This document shows, piece after piece, positions 17,794 to 27,789 of a stretch of DNA of 64,000 nucleotides (position 1 is its first letter; each line of letters begins with the position of its first letter). Source of the DNA: Dyadobacter jejuensis (GTDB lineage Bacteria; Bacteroidota; Bacteroidia; Cytophagales; Spirosomataceae); NCBI RefSeq assembly GCF_003149085.1, contig NZ_QGDT01000001.1:682001-746000 (forward strand), read 5' to 3'. Made by a program: the position numbers and the translations under genes. The notes under the pieces are model-generated. The model did no database searches, was not told the origin of the DNA, and worked only from the letters and a program-made list of their open reading frames with translations.

Positions 17794-18981
17794 TTATCTG
17801 GGTGAACGGCTACTTCTTTCAGATGAGCTAGATTCTCTACTCGATTCGGACCGGGTCGTGCTCGATCTTGCTGGGCTACTAGTACGAGTAGATCTAGAAG
17901 GCGAGGCTACACTAGGGCTGCTCCGAACGGTAGGTGTTGAGGAACGTTCTCGGCTACTACTGCGCGAGGGAGCAGGGCTACTGCTGCGTTCCGATCGACT
18001 TGGGCTAGTACTAGGGCTAGTGGTTCTGCTTCTTGGGGGCTCATAGCTTCGCGAAGTATTTCCCGATTCTCTTGGAGCCTCTGTCCGGCTGCTGCGGCTG
18101 TTATAACTAGGGCTCGACGACCGTTCTACGACTCCCGTTCTACTGCTGGTTGTAGACTCCCTTGGAGGCGTATAGCCCGAACGATCCGATGAGCCGGTCC
18201 GGCTGCTCCTTTCATTGCCACTCCGTGTGTCATATACACTGCCTCGACTGTTGGCTGGGGGGCTATAAGGCTGGCTATTCCGGCTCGACTGGTTGACGAT
18301 AATACGTCCTCGGTCATTGACCACTACCTGACGAACGGGTACACTTCTGCGGGTATATCGTTCGATTTCGTCTCTTCTAGGGCCATATACATACGTCCGG
18401 TTGTCGCGACGGTAATAGTTGTTGATGATGGTCGTCTGATTATAAATTCTGGAAATCCGGTTACGAGGTACCCAGTAGCGATGCCAATTGGACGTGTAAA
18501 AATGGCGGTTAGGTACGAGTATCCACCAAAAAGAGGGGATATTGACGGCTATATTGATGTTGACGCCTGGTCCTAATGGAGCCCAACCGTAGTATCCACC
18601 ACCGGAGCGCCAGTTGACCCATGCCGGGCCCCATTCATAACCCGGAATCCAAAACCATCCCAAATAATCGTCAAAGGACCAGCGGCCATAGTGGAATGGC
18701 GCCCATCCCCACTCATAGTTTGAGACCCAAGTGTTACCGTACTCAGTCATTTCCCAATATCCGTTGGTAGAGTAGGGCTGAAAGTCTCCCGAGTGGTAAG
18801 GGGTCCATACCGAGCCGTATTGAGGACTGGTAGTCCACTGTCCGTAAGGGGAAAGTTCTTGATAAAAAGTTTGGAAACTGATGGAAACTCCCCGTTGAGC
18901 TTGGGCCTTTTGGGGGAGCATCCATCCACCGAGCATTAGCAAAGTCAGCGTCAGTGTTTGGAAGAAATGTTTAGTTTTCAT
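17794..18981 (-). CDS. Exported YXWGXW-like protein with Ser/Arg-rich tail
   Basis: A 395-residue secreted protein with a signal peptide (about 1-28, ending QKAQA). Residues about 35-165 are rich in Trp, Tyr and Gly with repeated motifs such as NYEWGWAPFHYGRW, GWFWIPGYEWGPAW and GYYGWAPLGPG, resembling the DUF6600/YXWGXW family of envelope proteins. From about residue 230 to the end the chain is low complexity, almost entirely Ser, Arg, Thr and Pro, and very basic. The tail may bind anionic polymers such as DNA, polysaccharide or teichoic-like material, but no function is known. A strong terminator follows. The opposite strand is also open across the tail because of the biased codons, but that frame is not a credible gene. 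Confidence 0.72.
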   Translation of the reverse strand: MKTKHFFQTLTLTLLMLGGWMLPQKAQAQRGVSISFQTFYQELSPYGQWTTSPQYGSVWTPYHSGDFQPYSTNGYWEMTEYGNTWVSNYEWGWAPFHYGRWSFDDYLGWFWIPGYEWGPAWVNWRSGGGYYGWAPLGPGVNINIAVNIPSFWWILVPNRHFYTSNWHRYWVPRNRISRIYNQTTIINNYYRRDNRTYVYGPRRDEIERYTRRSVPVRQVVVNDRGRIIVNQSSRNSQPYSPPANSRGSVYDTRSGNERSSRTGSSDRSGYTPPRESTTSSRTGVVERSSSPSYNSRSSRTEAPRESGNTSRSYEPPRSRTTSPSTSPSRSERSSSPAPSRSSSRERSSTPTVRSSPSVASPSRSTRTSSPARSSTTRSESSRESSSSERSSRSPR

Positions 18982-19330
18982 GGCTATATGATTGGTTGTA
19001 TGGTGTATCGATCTATATAAGTAGGATCAAAAAAGAAGGAAATAGTTTAAAGGACTCCAAGCCGAACCGGTAGGCCTCTAGGGATAGGTACTCCTCGTTT
19101 TTCTGCATGCATAACGATTTTATTTATTTGAGAATTGTGCGTAAATCTTTGTAAATCAATATTTTTGATGCGTCTGTATTTCTTTTTACTAGCTTTGTAA
19201 AGACAATTCAGGAGGCTAATATCCCTATTTTTCGCCCAAAAGGTTAACATGTATTAACAAGCTAAGGAGATGGTTTCCAGCATCATTAACGCCCGATAAA
19301 GGGATATTTAAGTATTTTAAGGAAGAAGAA
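18982..19330. other. Divergent intergenic region between the Ser/Arg-rich protein and arfB
   Basis: 349 bases holding start signals for two divergent genes. The only clear element is the arfB promoter at 19165-19197. A 67-codon minus-strand frame at 19047-19250 has no signal or family likeness and is not accepted as a gene. Confidence 0.5.
19165..19197 (+). promoter_or_regulatory. Putative arfB promoter
   Basis: TTG at 19165-19167, a 22-base spacer and TAGCTTTG at 19190-19197 match the Bacteroidota form TTG-N17-23-TAnnTTTG. It would give a leader of about 125 bases. Confidence 0.45.
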
Positions 19331-19750
19331 ATGATAAGAAGTATAGATCCCTCGCAGCTATTGCAAGAGGTTGTTTTCCAGACGGCCAGAAGTGGAGGCA
19401 GTGGTGGACAAAACGTCAATAAGGTAGAGACAAAAGTGGAGTTACGTTTCGATATACCGAATTCACAGCTTTTAACCGAGGAACAAAAGCACCGTTTGCT
19501 CCTAAAGCTAAAAACGAGGCTTACCCAAGACGGAATACTCCTCTTGTATGACCAGGCCGCTCGGACCCAGCTGGCTAACAAGAAAGGAGTGATCGAAAAA
19601 TTCAGGAAACTGATAACCCAAGCTTTTCAACAGGAAAAGTCTAGAAGGGCTACAAAACCTACCCTGGCCAGCAAACTAAGGAGGTTGCAGACCAAGCAAA
19701 AGCGGTCGGCCGTTAAGTCGATGCGAGGGAAGCCCAGTATGGATAATTGA
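19331..19750 (+). CDS. arfB: Ribosome-rescue peptidyl-tRNA hydrolase ArfB
   Basis: A 139-residue release-factor-like protein, the size of E. coli ArfB (YaeJ, 140). The catalytic GGQ is at 25-27 within ARSGGSGGQNVNKVETKVEL. The C-terminal 45 residues are a Lys/Arg-rich tail (for example KSRRATKP and KLRRLQTKQKRS) that, in the family, enters the empty mRNA channel of stalled ribosomes. It hydrolyses peptidyl-tRNA on ribosomes stuck without a stop codon. It lacks the codon-recognition domain of RF1/RF2, which rules those out. It is convergent with the large FAD/Fe-S oxidoreductase gene. Confidence 0.93.
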   Translation: MIRSIDPSQLLQEVVFQTARSGGSGGQNVNKVETKVELRFDIPNSQLLTEEQKHRLLLKLKTRLTQDGILLLYDQAARTQLANKKGVIEKFRKLITQAFQQEKSRRATKPTLASKLRRLQTKQKRSAVKSMRGKPSMDN

Positions 19751-19761
19751 TGAAGCGTAAT

Positions 19762-19798
19762 AGTCAGGCCATTTTCTACTTTATACCATGGCCCGACT
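19762..19798. terminator. Hairpin between convergent arfB and FAD/Fe-S oxidoreductase genes
   Basis: Arms AGTCAGGCCAT (19762-19772) and ATGGCCCGACT (19788-19798) pair over 10 of 11 positions with a 15-base loop, in the 51-base space between two convergent stop codons. It is suitable as a bidirectional terminator. Confidence 0.5.
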
Positions 19799-19801
19799 GC
19801 T

Positions 19802-22783
19802 TTATAGCAACGCTTCAAATAATATTTCGGCTGGATGCATGGCTTTGCGTCCGGTGCCATCATGTATTTGGTGCCGGCAACTGGTGCCAGGTGCTGCTAT
19901 CAGTACTTCTGCGGGCTGTTGCCGTACGGCGGGGAAAAGGACGAGTTCGCCGATCTGCATCGAAAGGTCGTAATGCTCCTCTTCATATCCGAAAGATCCA
20001 GCCATTCCACAGCATCCCGACGGTATCAGTTGAACGGTGTAGTTCTCAGGGAGCGATAGCATTTGCTTGGTAGGAACCATGCTCGATATAGCCTTTTGCT
20101 GGCAATGACCATGCAATTTGATCAATTTGCTTTCTTTGGTAAAAAGGCCCTTATCAATTTTTTTAAGGGCTATTTCCCTGGCAATAAATTCGTCGAACTG
20201 AAGGGCGTTGTTCCCCAATTTTTTGGCATCTTCCACCATTGAGTCATCTACCAAATCGGGGTATTCGTCTCGGAAGGTGAGTATGGCCGAAGGTTCTATG
20301 CCAATCAGCGGGGTATCGTGGGCCACTAAATCCTTGAGTAAGGCTACATTCTGTTCGGCCAGCACCTTGGCGTCTCGGAGTAGTCCTTTCGAGAGTTGGG
20401 GACGGCCCGAGGGCTTGTGGTTAGGGATGATTACCCGGTAGCCGAGTCTTTCTAATGTTAAAATGGCCTTCTTGCCTATTTCTACATCATTATAATTGGT
20501 AAACTCGTCACAGAATAAGTATACCACGGGGGCATTTTGGTTATCTACCGTTTTGGCATGCTTCGTCCACCAGGCTTTCAGGGTACTTGCTTGTAGCAAG
20601 GGCATGGTTCGGTCGGGGTGAAACCCAACCATTTTGTTGGCAAAGCGCCGTAATGGAGCGTTTTTGTAGATCAGGTTATAGGCCCAAGGTACATAACTGG
20701 CCAAACCTGTCATTTTAGAAAAGTTGCCAATTAGCCAGGATCGCGTCGGCACACCATGGGCATCATGGTACTGTTGTAAGAACTCCATTTTTAGCTTGGC
20801 CACGTCCACATTGGAGGGGCATTCGCCTTTACATCCCTTACATGCCAAGCACAAGTCGAACACCTCTTTGATTTCTGGATGGTCGAACCGGTTCTCCTTG
20901 GTGGAGTGGGTCAACATTTCGCGTAGAATATTGGCTCTGGCTCTGGTCGTGTCCTTCTCGTTGCGAGTAGCCATAAAGCTGGGGCACATGGTTCCCCCGC
21001 TAATTTTCGTCTTACGACAGTCTCCTGCCCCGTTACATTGTTCGGCGTGCTGAAGGATATTTTGGTTGTGGAACCTAAAGTTGGTCTTGAACTCCGGCGT
21101 TTTCTGATCGGCCTCATAGCGCAAGAACGAGTCCATGGGGGCCGTGTCCACTATTTTTCCGGGGTTGAAGAGGTTATTGGGGTCCCAATTTTTTTTGATT
21201 TCTTTGAACAGCTGATAGTTGTGCTCTCCTACCATTTTAGGAATAAACTCTCCTCTCAGTCGCCCATCGCCATGTTCTCCCGATAGCGACCCATCGTATT
21301 TTTTTACTAATGTGGCTATCTCTTCGGCAATCATGCGGAATTGCTGGTGCCCTTCCTTCGTCTTTAGGTTGATGATGGGGCGCAGGTGAAGCTCCCCAGT
21401 ACCGGCATGTGCATAATGAACTGCAGACATCCCATGTTTTTTGAGAATCTCGTTGAAGTCACGGATATATTGGGGCTGGTCGTACACGTCTACTGCTGTA
21501 TCTTCGATTACCGCCACGGCTTTTTCGTCGCCAGGTAAGTTGGCCAGTAGTCCTAAACCGGCCTTGCGTAAGGTCCATACTTTCTTGGTGTCCTCCCCGA
21601 TGATCAGTGGATAATGAAATCCTAGTCCAGCTTCTTTAAGTTCGTTGGTAAGCTGCTCAGAGAGCTCTTCTACTTCCTGTACCGAATGTCTCGACAAGTC
21701 CACTACCAAGATGGCAGGGAAGCTGCCGTCCTCCTTATTCTTTACGAAATAGGCATTTTTCTTTTGCTCCACATTGGTGGCGGCACATTCCAGTATATAA
21801 TCGTCGATGAGCTCTACCGCTTGTGGGTTATATTTAAGTGTTAGTACCGTAGTCCTCAGGGCTTCGTCAATAGTGTCGCAATGGATACACAGCAACCCCT
21901 GGGTTTTGGGAGGCACGGGAACGAGATTGAGCTTGATCTCCGTGAGGAAGCACAGGGTTCCTTCGGAGCCTGCCACCAGGCTACACATATTAAAGGGCAA
22001 GGCAGTGGGATCTTGCTGGTTACCAAAGGGCTGCATATGGAGCAACATATCCAATGCATACCCTGTATTGCGCCGGCTGATACTCGGTTTGGGAAAATTC
22101 TTGCGAATCTCCTCTTGGTTCTGACTGTTTTGAAGTATTTCGTCGGCCTTTAAATATATTTTATCCTCAAGAGTGGCTGAGCCATTTTTAGCCTTTGCGC
22201 GTTGGATGAGCTCCTGGTATTCGACCAAGCTTAGGTCGTGGAAATGCGCCTCTGAGCCGTCGGAAAGAATGGCTTGCAACTCCAAAGTATGCTCTCTGGC
22301 ACTGCCATAAACCAGGCTGTTGGACCCACAGGAGTTATTGCCTACCATTCCGCCTATCATGGCGCGGTTGGCTGTGGAGGTTTCTGGTCCAAAATACAGG
22401 CCGTAAGGCTTTAAAGCGTGGTTCAGTTCATCCCTTACCACCCCTGGCTGCACCCGCACCCAGCGCTCTTCGGCGTTGATCTCTAATATATTATTGAAAT
22501 GTTTGGATACATCCACCACCAGCCCGGCCCCTACTACCTGGCCTGCTAGGGAGGTTCCTGCAGTACGGGGAATGAGGGAAATCTTTTCGCGTATGGCAAA
22601 GTCGATAATGGCCTTTAGGTCGGCTATATGTTTGGGGATAGCTACACCCAATGGCATTTCACGGTATGCCGATGCATCGGTAGCATATAAGGTTCGGATA
22701 GTCTGGTCCAAATGGAGATCGCCTTCTATTTGATCTGCCAATGATTTTAAGTTTACGCTTAACTGCTCAGGCGAGGTGGTCAT
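19802..22783 (-). CDS. FAD-linked oxidase with Fe-S domain (D-lactate/glycolate dehydrogenase type)
   Basis: A 993-residue fused flavin/iron-sulfur oxidoreductase of the YdiJ or D-lactate dehydrogenase type. The N-terminal half has the FAD_binding_4 signature PRTAGTSLAGQVVGAG (about 73-88) and an FAD-oxidase C-terminal region. The middle has two cysteine groups, around CNGAGDC (about 585) and CLACKGCKGECP (about 645), for 4Fe-4S clusters. The C-terminal part has the two CCG-type motifs HGHCQQKA and SGCCGMAGSFGYE. Such enzymes oxidise D-lactate, D-2-hydroxyglutarate or glycolate and pass electrons to quinone. Lactate from the rhamnose pathway nearby is a possible substrate, but stereochemistry argues for caution because RhaEW makes L-lactate. 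Confidence 0.9.
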   Translation of the reverse strand: MTTSPEQLSVNLKSLADQIEGDLHLDQTIRTLYATDASAYREMPLGVAIPKHIADLKAIIDFAIREKISLIPRTAGTSLAGQVVGAGLVVDVSKHFNNILEINAEERWVRVQPGVVRDELNHALKPYGLYFGPETSTANRAMIGGMVGNNSCGSNSLVYGSAREHTLELQAILSDGSEAHFHDLSLVEYQELIQRAKAKNGSATLEDKIYLKADEILQNSQNQEEIRKNFPKPSISRRNTGYALDMLLHMQPFGNQQDPTALPFNMCSLVAGSEGTLCFLTEIKLNLVPVPPKTQGLLCIHCDTIDEALRTTVLTLKYNPQAVELIDDYILECAATNVEQKKNAYFVKNKEDGSFPAILVVDLSRHSVQEVEELSEQLTNELKEAGLGFHYPLIIGEDTKKVWTLRKAGLGLLANLPGDEKAVAVIEDTAVDVYDQPQYIRDFNEILKKHGMSAVHYAHAGTGELHLRPIINLKTKEGHQQFRMIAEEIATLVKKYDGSLSGEHGDGRLRGEFIPKMVGEHNYQLFKEIKKNWDPNNLFNPGKIVDTAPMDSFLRYEADQKTPEFKTNFRFHNQNILQHAEQCNGAGDCRKTKISGGTMCPSFMATRNEKDTTRARANILREMLTHSTKENRFDHPEIKEVFDLCLACKGCKGECPSNVDVAKLKMEFLQQYHDAHGVPTRSWLIGNFSKMTGLASYVPWAYNLIYKNAPLRRFANKMVGFHPDRTMPLLQASTLKAWWTKHAKTVDNQNAPVVYLFCDEFTNYNDVEIGKKAILTLERLGYRVIIPNHKPSGRPQLSKGLLRDAKVLAEQNVALLKDLVAHDTPLIGIEPSAILTFRDEYPDLVDDSMVEDAKKLGNNALQFDEFIAREIALKKIDKGLFTKESKLIKLHGHCQQKAISSMVPTKQMLSLPENYTVQLIPSGCCGMAGSFGYEEEHYDLSMQIGELVLFPAVRQQPAEVLIAAPGTSCRHQIHDGTGRKAMHPAEILFEALL

Positions 22784-23153
22784 AGGTACTGTTCAAGAAA
22801 AGATAAGGACACAAAGTTACGAACTGCATGGCTTTGATGTGTTATAAGAAGGGGAAATTTCAGGCATGACCGTTTACCCTGTAGGTAAATGATGGTTTGA
22901 GGGGCATATTATTTCGATATTTAAGTTTTGCCATTATAGTACAAGAAAATGGCAAAATAAAATCATTAATATAATTTTATAATTCTAAAGAAAAAGTCGT
23001 AATTTGTTATTTTCAAACATATTTTTGCATGAAATGGATATCGACCGATTCGATTTTTATCCCCATTTGAAATAATAAATGTACCTGGGGAGGTTTAAAG
23101 TGGCGTCGTTTTTTAACCACATCATGTAGTTCAATCAAACCTAATGAAACCAA
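22784..23153. other. Divergent promoter region upstream of the SusC gene
   Basis: 370 bases between the divergent FAD/Fe-S oxidoreductase and susC-like genes. It is AT-rich from 22915 on. A -7 type box TATTTTTG lies at 23020-23027 (plus strand), about 125 bases before the SusC start, but no TTG sits at the expected 17-23 base distance. No small gene was found. Confidence 0.35.
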
Positions 23154-26100
23154 ATGAAGAACAATTACTCAAAAGTAATGACTGCCTCCGAAATTCGAGA
23201 AGTAGACATTCGTTCAAGTTATAGTAGGATATTAGTCCTGTTCCTACTGGTCCTGGCTGCCTTAATGATTAGTTCCACTCTAAGCTGGGCCCAAAATGTA
23301 TCGATTAGTGGTAGAGTTACCGATCTCCGATCGGAAGGGATACCCGGGGTCACTATCACAGTAAAGGGGACAACTACGGGAACCAATTCCGATATCGACG
23401 GTAATTATACCATTTCAGCACCCGCTAACGCTAGTTTAAGTTTCTCGGCCATCGGGTTTGTTACCGAAGAAATAGCCATTGGTAATAAGACGGTGATTAA
23501 TGTAACACTGAAGGAGGATATTCGAGCCCTTGAAGAGGTGGTCGTGGTAGGATATGGTACGGTCAAGAAAAAAGATGCCACGGGAGCCGTATCCGCGATA
23601 GGAGCTAAAGACTTCCAGAAAGGAGTGGTCACCTCTCCTGAGCAATTGATGCAAGGTAGGGTAGCTGGGGTACAAATCTCCCAGTCGAGCGGTGAGCCAG
23701 GTGGGGGTATCAATGTGCGGATCCGTGGTACTTCATCGGTATTGGGAGGGAATAATCCATTATTTGTGATAGATGGCGTACCCCTTAGTGGAGACAATAC
23801 CTCTGGGAGTGGGAGCTCTCAAGGGGTGGGCCGTCAGGCAGCAAAAAATCCTTTGAATTTCTTGAACCCCGATGATATTGCTAGCATAGACATTCTTAAG
23901 GATGCCTCTGCCACTGCCATCTACGGTTCTAGGGGGGCCAATGGGGTCGTTTTGATTACTACCAAAAAGGGAAAAGGTAAAGGCTCTTTGGATTACGGAT
24001 TTTCTGTGGGTATAAGCAATATTACCAAAAAATATGACTTATTAACCGCCGACGAATACCGAGCAGCTGGAGGGCAAGATTATGAAAGTACCACCGACTG
24101 GCAGGATGAAGCCTTTAGGACGGGCATTACCCAGCAGCACAACCTATCGTATGGGGGGGGCGATCAAACAGGAAATTATCGATTCTCTCTAGGGTATATG
24201 GACCAAAATGGGATCGTAGAGAAGTCAAATGTAAAACGTTATAGTGTCAGCTTTAACGGTCAAAAGAAGTTTATCAACGACAAACTGACCATAGGGAGTA
24301 ATTTGAGCTTCGCCAATACCCAAGATGCGGGGGTTCCTATCTCCGAAAATTCAGGTTTTGAAGGGGATTTAATGGGGGCAATTTTAAAATCAAATCCTAC
24401 TCGATCGGTGTTTAATGCGGATGGGTCTTATAATCAGCCAGGTAATACGGAACCCAATCCTATGGCATTTTTAGCCTATTCAAAGGATAATAATAATACC
24501 CTGCGTGCATTGGGTAATATCAATGCCGAACTGGAAATTTTGAAGGGGCTTAAGTTTAAAACGGTATTGGGTTTCGATAAATCGATGGCTAGTCGGAAGC
24601 AAGCTTTATCTGGCGACTTGGTAGCCTCAGGAATCACCGGTAAAGGGAGGGTGTATGTCCGAGACGTAGAAACGAATAATCAATTATGGGAGAACTATTT
24701 TACCTATGATAAAGAATTCGGGAACGTGTCTTTTAATGGACTACTGGGATATTCTTATCAGAGTTTTGAAAACTCAGGTAAAAGCATAGCAGCTGCTAAT
24801 TTTAGAACTACTGACCTAGATGTCATGATCAATAATTTGGCTTCGGCCGGAACCATTCTCATCAAAGACGCTTCAAATCTTGAAACGATAGGGTCTGTTG
24901 TACAGAATTCAAATTATACCAAAGATGAACTGCAATCTTATTTTGGTAGGGTCAATGTAGGCTTGAGTAGCAAATATTTGTTTACCGCTACCCTCCGTGT
25001 CGATGGCTCCTCTAAGTTTGGGGGGAATAACAAATACGGTTACTTCCCTTCTGGGGCTTTCAAATGGAAGTTGATGGAAGAAAGTTTTATGCCTGATGGG
25101 GTCTTCGACGATCTAGCCCTTCGGGTAGGATATGGAGTGACAGGTAACCAAGCCATTCCACATAATGTGTATGACCGTCGCGATCGGTACAGCGATTATA
25201 CGATCAATCAGGATGCTAATAAAATTGAAGGCGGTGGGTTGAATGCCGTGGCTTTTAATAACCCTAACTTGAAATGGGAGTCAACAGCTGCACTTAATCT
25301 AGGGTTGGATTTCGCCATTCTGAAGAGCCGCCTATCTGGGTCTCTTGAATTTTATGCCAAGTCGACCAAGGATCTGTTATTTAAGGTAGTTGCTGCTCAG
25401 CCTGCCCCCAATCCATTTGTCTTCCAAAATTTGGATACGGATATTCAGAACCAAGGCGTTGAATTGGCCTTGAATGCGGCAGTAGTGGATCATAAGGATT
25501 TTACCTGGGAGGTATTATTCAATATGGCTTACAACAAAAATTTAGTAAAGAACCTGACAGGGACTTACGATACAGGGGAGATAAACGGTCAAGGTCTGTC
25601 GGGTGCCTTTGCCCAACGGCTGGCTGAAGGACAACCCCTCTTCGCCTTTTTCTTAAGAGAGTTTAGTGGCTTCGATGAGGCGGGCAATAGTATCTATCCA
25701 AACGGAGACTTTCAACAATTTTTGGGAGGAAAAAGCCCACTGCCGAAGCTTACGGGTGGCTTAACTAATAATTTTAGGTATGGTAATTTCGACGCCAGCT
25801 TATTTTTTAATGGAGTGTTTGGGAATTATCTGTATTCGAATACGGAGAATGCGTTTTTTACTCAAGGTTCTTTTGCCAACGGTCGTAACGTGACGAAAGA
25901 TGTTATAGGTAATGGAGAAGGATCGTTAAATGCACCAGAGGTAAGTACTCGCTTTCTTCAAAAAGGGGACTTCGTCCGCTTGCAAAATCTATCTTTAGGA
26001 TATCGGGTACCGGTAGGTGATAATAAGGTGATTTCCTCGGCTAGAGTCTATATTACGGGGCAAAATTTATTGACCTTTACCAAATACGATGGGCAGGATC

Positions 26101-26210
26101 CTGAAGTTACCACAAACAAATCGTTAAATGACATTCCATCATTCGGTATTGATTATACTGCTTATCCACGTGCCAGAACGTGGACGATTGGAGTAAATGT
26201 GTCGTTTTAA
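23154..26210 (+). CDS. SusC/RagA-type TonB-dependent outer-membrane transporter
   Basis: A 1,018-residue transporter with a signal sequence (about 20-47, ending SWAQ) and an N-terminal carboxypeptidase-regulatory-like domain (about 50-125, ISGRVTDLRSEGIPGVTITVKG). Next come the SusC-type TonB box region LEEVVVVGYGTVKKKDATGAV, a plug domain (RIRGTSSVLGGNNPLFVIDGVPL, DASATAIYGSRGANGVVLITTKKGK) and a 22-strand barrel ending in an aromatic SF. It imports an oligomeric substrate across the outer membrane, driven by TonB, with the SusD partner encoded 18 bases downstream. The N-terminus lacks the STN domain, so no direct sigma/anti-sigma signalling role is expected. The substrate is unknown; the distance to the rhamnose genes is too great for a firm link. 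Confidence 0.96.
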   Translation: MKNNYSKVMTASEIREVDIRSSYSRILVLFLLVLAALMISSTLSWAQNVSISGRVTDLRSEGIPGVTITVKGTTTGTNSDIDGNYTISAPANASLSFSAIGFVTEEIAIGNKTVINVTLKEDIRALEEVVVVGYGTVKKKDATGAVSAIGAKDFQKGVVTSPEQLMQGRVAGVQISQSSGEPGGGINVRIRGTSSVLGGNNPLFVIDGVPLSGDNTSGSGSSQGVGRQAAKNPLNFLNPDDIASIDILKDASATAIYGSRGANGVVLITTKKGKGKGSLDYGFSVGISNITKKYDLLTADEYRAAGGQDYESTTDWQDEAFRTGITQQHNLSYGGGDQTGNYRFSLGYMDQNGIVEKSNVKRYSVSFNGQKKFINDKLTIGSNLSFANTQDAGVPISENSGFEGDLMGAILKSNPTRSVFNADGSYNQPGNTEPNPMAFLAYSKDNNNTLRALGNINAELEILKGLKFKTVLGFDKSMASRKQALSGDLVASGITGKGRVYVRDVETNNQLWENYFTYDKEFGNVSFNGLLGYSYQSFENSGKSIAAANFRTTDLDVMINNLASAGTILIKDASNLETIGSVVQNSNYTKDELQSYFGRVNVGLSSKYLFTATLRVDGSSKFGGNNKYGYFPSGAFKWKLMEESFMPDGVFDDLALRVGYGVTGNQAIPHNVYDRRDRYSDYTINQDANKIEGGGLNAVAFNNPNLKWESTAALNLGLDFAILKSRLSGSLEFYAKSTKDLLFKVVAAQPAPNPFVFQNLDTDIQNQGVELALNAAVVDHKDFTWEVLFNMAYNKNLVKNLTGTYDTGEINGQGLSGAFAQRLAEGQPLFAFFLREFSGFDEAGNSIYPNGDFQQFLGGKSPLPKLTGGLTNNFRYGNFDASLFFNGVFGNYLYSNTENAFFTQGSFANGRNVTKDVIGNGEGSLNAPEVSTRFLQKGDFVRLQNLSLGYRVPVGDNKVISSARVYITGQNLLTFTKYDGQDPEVTTNKSLNDIPSFGIDYTAYPRARTWTIGVNVSF

Positions 26211-26228
26211 CTAAAAAAAGAATTCAAA

Positions 26229-27767
26229 ATGAAAAATATATCAATATATCAGATCTTAGCGTCAGCAGCCTGTATGTCCTTATTCATAGGCTGTACTGAT
26301 CTTGTAAATGAAGAGAAGGATTCTATTGTAAGATCCTCGGAAGGGGGAGGGTTTACAGCCGGTAATCCTACAGAACTATTAGCTTCGGCATATAAAGACT
26401 TGGGTACTTATACCGACCAGGCTGGGATATATGCCTTGGGAATGCATACCTCTGCAGAAATGATTCCGCCCACACGTGGAGTGGACTGGGGGGATAATGG
26501 GGTATGGAGAACCTTAGATTCTCATACTTGGGATGCCTCTCATACCTATATTAGAGACGCCTGGAATAACCTTAATCAGAGGGCATATAAGGCCAATGAA
26601 ATTATTGCTTCCAATCCTACCCCAGCTCAAAAGGCGGAGGCTCAGTTTTTAAGGGCTTTTAATATGTTTCATGTGATGGACTACTGGGGTGTTACCCCAT
26701 TTCGGGAAGTGACACAAGGTGCTGACGAGCTTCCACGTGTACTGACTCGTTCAGAAGCCTTCGATTTCATTGTAAAGGACTTGGAAGAGGCTTTGCCCAA
26801 TCTCGCCAATATAGGGCCTGGTGCTAATAATGGCGTGGCGTCTAAAGCTGCAGCCAACTTTTTATTAGCCAAACTTTATTTGAATAAGGCCATTTACAAG
26901 AGTAATTTGGGGGAAGTTAGCTACACCTTCGATAATGCCGATATGGCCAAGGTTGAGCAATATGTAGATGCTATCGAAGCCAATGGGTATAGCTTGGAAA
27001 GTAGCTATTTTAAGAATTTTACTTCTAATGCTTCCAACGAAATCATATTCGTTTCCTTGGAAGGGACTCCCCAAAATCGATGGATGATGACCCTTCATTA
27101 TGATCAGGACCCTAGTGGATGGAATGGTTTTACCACATTGGCCGATTTTTATGATACTTTTGAGGATACAGATATACGTAAAGGCCTTCCTCCAGTCGAA
27201 GATGGAACCGAGTTCTCTTGGTTAGGTAAGGGATTCTTGATTGGTCAGCAACGAGGCCCCGTAAAAGATTCTAAAGGTGAATATGTGACCGATGCAGATG
27301 GTAAAATACTCATTGAAGATATTATCGACTCCCGGTCAAACAAACCACTGATGTTCTCTAGAGATGTTCCCTTGGCTGGAGCCGCTACCGAAAAAGGAAT
27401 CCGGGTTATTAAGTACCACCCCGCCGATGCCGGTAAATATGTGCTGATGCGCTTTGGGGAGGCTTATATGATGAAAGCCGAAGCACTATTCAGATCGGGA
27501 AATACTGCTGGTGCTTTAGAAATGATTAATGACCTTAGGACTCAAAATAAGGCATCCGCATTGGCTAGCCTCACAGCCGACAATCTGTTTGAAGAGATCG
27601 GACGTGAGCTGTATTGGGAAGGTGGAAAAAGAACTATTGAAATCCGCTTTGGGAAATTTGTAAATGGTGAAGGCGCTACTGTCAACGATCCCCATACCGT
27701 GCTGTACCCCATCCCCTCTACGGCCATTGTTTCCAATCCCAATCTTAACCAGAATCCTGGATACTAA
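26229..27767 (+). CDS. SusD/RagB-family nutrient-binding lipoprotein
   Basis: A 512-residue lipoprotein with lipobox FIGC (Cys22). The N-terminal TPR-like helical part contains NQRAYKANEIIASNPTPAQKAEAQFLRAFNMFHVMDYWG, split here by its hallmark features: the A-E-A-x-F-L-R-A helix and the MDYWG motif. The C-terminus has the standard ending GRELYWEGGKRTIEIRFGKF...YPIPSTAIVSNPNLNQNPGY. SusD proteins sit as a lid on SusC and capture the substrate at the cell surface. The gene begins 18 bases after the SusC stop and is followed by a strong terminator, so susC-susD form a closed two-gene unit with possible read-through. Confidence 0.95.
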   Translation: MKNISIYQILASAACMSLFIGCTDLVNEEKDSIVRSSEGGGFTAGNPTELLASAYKDLGTYTDQAGIYALGMHTSAEMIPPTRGVDWGDNGVWRTLDSHTWDASHTYIRDAWNNLNQRAYKANEIIASNPTPAQKAEAQFLRAFNMFHVMDYWGVTPFREVTQGADELPRVLTRSEAFDFIVKDLEEALPNLANIGPGANNGVASKAAANFLLAKLYLNKAIYKSNLGEVSYTFDNADMAKVEQYVDAIEANGYSLESSYFKNFTSNASNEIIFVSLEGTPQNRWMMTLHYDQDPSGWNGFTTLADFYDTFEDTDIRKGLPPVEDGTEFSWLGKGFLIGQQRGPVKDSKGEYVTDADGKILIEDIIDSRSNKPLMFSRDVPLAGAATEKGIRVIKYHPADAGKYVLMRFGEAYMMKAEALFRSGNTAGALEMINDLRTQNKASALASLTADNLFEEIGRELYWEGGKRTIEIRFGKFVNGEGATVNDPHTVLYPIPSTAIVSNPNLNQNPGY

Positions 27768-27789
27768 GTTTGTAGTAATAACCATTGAT

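Noticed and set aside
17771..18046. Plus-strand Leu-rich open frame
   Set aside because: It is the antisense reading of the Ser/Arg-rich tail; the Leu/Gly/Arg bias simply mirrors those codons, and it also covers the terminator.
19047..19250. 67-codon minus-strand frame upstream of arfB
   Set aside because: Lies over the arfB promoter, with no signal, motif or suitable start context.
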